The position numbers and the translations under genes were made by a program. From positions 3,797,647-3,861,646 of the forward strand of contig CM067307.1 in the NCBI GenBank assembly GCA_034231615.1: a stretch of 64,000 bases of DNA. The letters run 5' to 3'. Of this stretch, positions 56,001 to 62,000 are shown one piece after another. The notes beneath the pieces are model-generated. The model saw only the letters and a list, made by a program, of their open reading frames with translations, was not told where the DNA came from and did not search any database. Numbering within the stretch: the first letter of the stretch is position 1; each line of letters begins with the position of its first letter. This stretch comes from Meghimatium bilineatum (Eukaryota; Mollusca; Gastropoda; Stylommatophora; Philomycidae).

Positions 56001-59000
56001 AACAAAATGTTACCAACAAGACTTTAATCATGCTTCCCCGCTGAAGACAGATGTGTCGGGCCACTGGCACAAATAAAACGGCCACACAATGCCTTTACAT
56101 TCTCTGCACTGCATCCTGCTGGAAATCTAGTAGGATCATGGTCCTGCTACAAGGGACCTCAAGCGGGAGTTTGAGAATGAACACTGAAGAAGAAGAATAA
56201 TCATGCTTCCATGGAACCTAACTTTACCTTTAGTAACCATTGCATATTTTCCCAAACAGTTCATTTTGCATGCAATGTTTTTGCTTCCATGCCTAGAAAG
56301 AGGACAGTGAACCTAGATTTTGGACCCTGAACTAGAAGACCTTGGCCCAGTTGCCACAATGAACTAGAAGACCTTGGCCCAGTTGCCACACTGAACTAGA
56401 AGCCCATGACCCAGAGGCCACACTGAACTAGAAGACCTTGGCCCAGTTGCCACACTGAACTAGAAGACCTTGGCCCAGTTGCCACACTGAACTAGAAGCC
56501 CACGACCCAGTTGCCACACTGAACGAGAAGCCAATAGCCCAGTTGCCACACTGAACTAGAAGCCCATGATCCACTTGCCACACTGAATTAGAAGCCCATG
56601 TCCCACTTACCACACTGGTGATAAAGATAATCTTCAGTAAATTACAAACTGTCTGTCCAGACAACAGGCGTTACGAACAATTAACGTCCAGGAAGGCTGG
56701 CTTCTGAACACTATATTAAAGAAAAAGCTAGTTTTTTTGGTCACATTAAGAGACACGACGGCACGGAGAGTGTGTTACTGGAGGAGATGATAGAAGTTAA
56801 CAGGGGCAAAGGCCGACCAAGACGCCATTGGACAAAAGACATTCAAGAATGCCTGCACATGTCACTGAAAGATGCAGGGCAACTTGCTCAAGACCGCGGA
56901 GAATTCAAGAGATCCATAGGAAAGACTATGTTCTGGAAAGAATATGTCATTTGATGATGATGATGTCCAGACAAAATTTTCACACCACATAATGCATTCC
57001 TGTATTTCACATATTACATTTCTGTATTTCATATGAAGCATTTTTGTATTTCACATAATACATTTCTGTATTTCACATAATACATTTCTGTATTTCACAT
57101 AATATATTTGTGTATTTATCAACATGTTCACTCATTCTATTTTTAGATACATATCTAGTTCATGTTCTGGAAAATCAGACAGTTTACAGCAGTATCTTTG
57201 CTGTGACTGCAACTGACCCAGACTCACCTCGTGATTCAAATGGACAAGTCAAGTATTCATTGATGGTTCCCCATCCTCCATTTTCCATAGATGCACAGAA
57301 TGGACAGGTTAGAAACTACTTAATATCAAATATATCTTTTTATTTGTATAATAGCAACCCATTAGTTAGTTCAAGAGCTGCTTGTCTAAGAGGACACACA
57401 ACAGCATCCGTTGGTGCAAGTTGCTTATGATTCCTTGTATACACTGTGGAAGAAATTGTATCACTCAGATTCGTCTTGTGAGTCACATTCATCATGGCCA
57501 AGAATCTTAGATTAAATTTCTTATAGCACAATAATAATTTTGTTCTATAATCCACAAGTTATAATGACTATTTGTCACATCTAGTTTTGAAATTAAGTTG
57601 CTCATGTCTTTGGCTATGGGCTCTTAGATGGCTAATAAGCCCTACTCTACTTGTGACTTTCTTGCAACTCCACTCTGCACAGCTGCTGCATTTCTACTGT
57701 TTTTATAAGATGTGCTTTTCTTTACTGTAGTTCTGTTTTCTGCAAGTTCTTCCCATGTATCTTAGTCTATTTTATAGACTTTAAGTGAGGTTTTTAATGA
57801 GTCCTTTTAGCGCTTCTTTTGGCTTACTTGAGATCGTATGCCCTTCTACTACATACCATAGAGAAGTACCTTGGCAATGTATGCTTATTGTTCCCTTCCG
57901 TTGAAGGATGATTCTCTTTCAGGCTCCTAATTTGATCCATCTCTCATCCTTGGTTGGCTGCAACGTATCTCAAACATCTCCTGTCTCTTGTCTTGGTGGT
58001 GCACTCTGCTAGACTGTAACCTGTCTATCGTGTGATGTTACTCTCCCACTTGTATCTCTGCCTACCTCTTGCTCGCTTCCCTTTGACTTTACCCTCAAGT
58101 AAGGTCTTCAATAAGGTGTCATGTCTTTAATGTGTCCAAAGTATAACATATTTACAAGCTACAACACAGAGAATGGAAGCCCCCAATGTAAAACAAAAAG
58201 TCTTTATAAATTACAACCATAAAGTGTAATATCTTTCAATTTATATCCAGATTTTACTTACTGGATTGTTAGACAGAGAGAAAGAGGCTGCACATATGTT
58301 GGTTGTCAAAGCAGAGGATGCTCAAGGCTCTAACTCTGCAACTGTATCAGTTGTGGTTGACGATGTCAATGACAATAATCCACTGTTCACATCATCTGTA
58401 TACAGGTAAGTCATGTTGTTCACATCATCTGTATACAGGTAAGTCATCTTTATTCTACTTTAAATATAAATCCATAATTTTGAATAGAGTTCGGGGAATG
58501 AAATCTTAATTTTGTAAGGACACAGCACTTTCAATGAGAGATTAATTATATTTTGGATTGCTTCTAGTGTCTGTAATCAAAGGCATTAGGTATGTTGATT
58601 ATCACACCGGATTATCACACCGGATTATCACACTGGATTATCACACTGGATTATCACACTGGATTATCACACTGGATTATCACACTGGATTATCACACCG
58701 GATTATCACACCGGGTATATCCATAGATCATCAGATCTCTGCTTCAATAAATCTCTCAGTTTATACCCGCTGATGGTTACGGTTCTGTTTTGGTTCAGTA
58801 CTGTTTTTAAAAATCTTTGTCAGGTGTTCAGTTTTGTGTGTTTATTTCTAGGTTGTTCCTTGGTAAAGGTCCCTGTTTGACCATAACATTGAAAATGTCA
58901 TTATAATACAATATACAAGTACATTATAATATAATATGCCAATAAACTAACTATAAAATTGCACTATAATGTGTAGAATCCTAAAAGTAAGCAGTCATAT

Positions 59001-62000
59001 ATTCCTATATATAAAAAGTTCCTTCATCAACCATCATATCAGCTGAAATACCATGAGAGAAATTACCTATGCGGAACTCAGCCAGTGGTTGGTGCATAAC
59101 ATTTACTCGGACGGGTCGGTCATCCATCACCAGCGATGCGCATAGGCCTTTACTGTCAGATCAAAAGGGAAAACAGTACACGAAGCTAGTGGTGCACGAA
59201 ACAGTTGATGTACGTAGGGAATGGGCATAGTCATTGGAGAGAGCTAAATTGCGGGCATCACTATGAAAACTCACGCTTATTTTTGTCCCTGGACATGCGG
59301 GTGTGGAGGGAAACTAACGTGCTGACAAATTAGCTAGTCTCGCCACCACAACAGACGGTCAGCCTATGGACCGAGCAGGCATACTCACTGCTCTTCGTGA
59401 GTCCTCATGATCAGAGGATTTTGAGATGAATAAGCACGAGTCAATATCAAGAATGCAAGAACTGGGAGTGAGTATGAGCGTGGCCTGAAGATAACCCTTA
59501 ACAAATATTTCAAAAAGAGTAGTGAACCAACAAAGAACCAAAACCATCAGCCGTTATACCCTGAGAGATTTACTGAAGTGGAGATCGGAGCACCTATGGA
59601 CGTGTCCGGTGTGTGAAGATAACAATCAACATACCTAATACCTAATGAAAAATGTCCTTCTTCCTTTGTTTTTTGCTATCTCTCATTGGCATTATTTTGC
59701 TATTTATTAGTTATATTAATAATCAGAGACAATAATACATTATCACCGTTATTATCGCTTTGAGGTCACATATTTGCACAGTAATTACTTGCATTACTAT
59801 TGTTGTCCTTGTACTATAATGGATGGTTCAGTGTATAAGGCACATGATGCTGGTTTGTGCATCACAACTGCTCTTGATGTAATGATGGTAAAACCAAATT
59901 CATAACAGGCTCAAGCAATAAGATCCATACTTATTTTAAAGATACTAGTAGCATTGAGCTGTACACAGTTCTCTGCAAACAAGTGGCTGTGAGTATTGTC
60001 TACATTTATAATTAGATTCATTTCAGTTTGCATTCTCAACAGATATGCACAGATCTATTCCTGGCCTATCATTCTGGAAAGCATCGCTTAGCATAGTCAA
60101 AAACATCATGTAAAAGTGCATTAGAACCTGGACTATTTCAACTATACTCCTTTAGTCGAGTGTTAATGACACGGGATTGAGTGTTAATCACACGGGATTG
60201 AGTGTTAATCACAAGGGACTGAGTGTTAATCACAGAATTGAGTGTTAATCACAAGGAACTGAGTGTTAATCACACGGGATTGAGTGTTAATCCCAAGAGA
60301 TTGATAAACCATGCATGATATAGTTTAGCCTATCTCTGCGGTGGCAAGGTACTGAGCATGTATGTTATGGCCAAAGTACTGGGTTCGAATCTAGCCACAG
60401 GGAATTGTGCATCCGGATTCTTAGAAAGCAATAAAAAACTACTGAACATATTTATATTGCTTATAAAATCACTAAAGCCAAGAATTTCTGGGTTGACTGC
60501 TACCGTAGGTCTACATCCTGAATGCTACCAATGTTTAAATATGAGTTTTAGACTTGTGTGAAATATGAGTTTTAGACTTATGCGACTATAATATAATTTT
60601 TTAAACATTTTTTACTCTCCAGGGGTGTTGTCTCCGAGACAGCAGGTGAAGGAACCAGTGTCCTGACAGTTCAAGCTACTGATGCTGATGACTCTAATGT
60701 TAATAATCATGGAATTGTCACATATCAAATCTGTAATGCAACTTTTTTTTCCATCCATCCATTGAATCTGACATATAACTGAATCCCATCTCACAGCAGT
60801 TCCTTTCCATTATAAATGTGATACTGTGGTTTATTTTGGTAGACATAGCTGAACTTGACATTTTTATTTCATTAAGTAAAATGTAATTATTATGGTGAAA
60901 TATGCTCCACTCAACCGCAGATGTTAGTCCAATTTGGTTATATCAGAGCCCTACAACCATCAAAAAACAGTGACGGTCACAGTTCTGGTTTTGTTCATCT
61001 GCCAGTGCAATTACCTGCCTGGTGGACACACTGGACAAACATCTGCAGATGTAATTACCTGCCTGATGGTCACACTGGACAAACATAGGTTTATTAGGAT
61101 TGTAATAAGGACTTTAAACATTTGTGAAATAAAAATAATCTAGTAACATATTCTTCAATCAATCTTCTTCTTCAGCATTAATTCTCAAACTCCTGCTGAA
61201 TTCTCTTGTAGCAGGACCATTGTCCAACTAGATTTTGAGCAGGATGTAGTCCAGAGAATGGAATGCGTTGTGTCGCCGTTTTATTTGCGCCAATGGCCCA
61301 ACAAATCCGTCTTCGGCGGCTTCAATCAATCAATGTGTTCAGTGTGAAAATGAAAGATATTTGGATGGAGTGCATGATTAATGAGAAAATGTATATGAAT
61401 TGATATAAATAACATTATAAAACACTGTAGGCCTAGTCATTTATTTAAGTCAGTTCTTGTTTTTCTTGGAATTATGATCTCTGTTGAGTTGAAGTCCTGT
61501 CTTGTGTATAGTCTAATCATAAAAATTTGCTTGGTGTGTCAAATTGGTTACACCTTGCGGCCCTCCCATTTCTTATTTCACCCACACCAAAGCTTTATAA
61601 CTTGTTAAAACTAAGAGATCACAAAAGTTTAGTCTTGATTAGTTCTTGAAAGAATATCAATATTCATTAGTTCTTGAAATAATCTCACCAGGTTCATTAG
61701 TTCTTGAAAGTATACCTATGTTCATTAGTACTTGAAATAATCTCCATGTTCATTTGTTCTTGAAATAATAGCAATGCTCATTAGTTCTTGAAAGAAAATC
61801 CATGCTCATTATTTCTTGAAAGAATATCCATATTGTTTAGTTCTTGAATGAGTAGCCTAGTCATAGTTCTTGAATGGGTAGCCTAGTTATAGTTCTTGAA
61901 GGAGTAGCCTAGTCATAGTTCTTGAAGGAGTAGCCTAGTCATAGTTCTTGAAGGAGTAGCCTAGTCATAGTTCTTGAAGGAGTAGCCTAGTCATAGTTCT

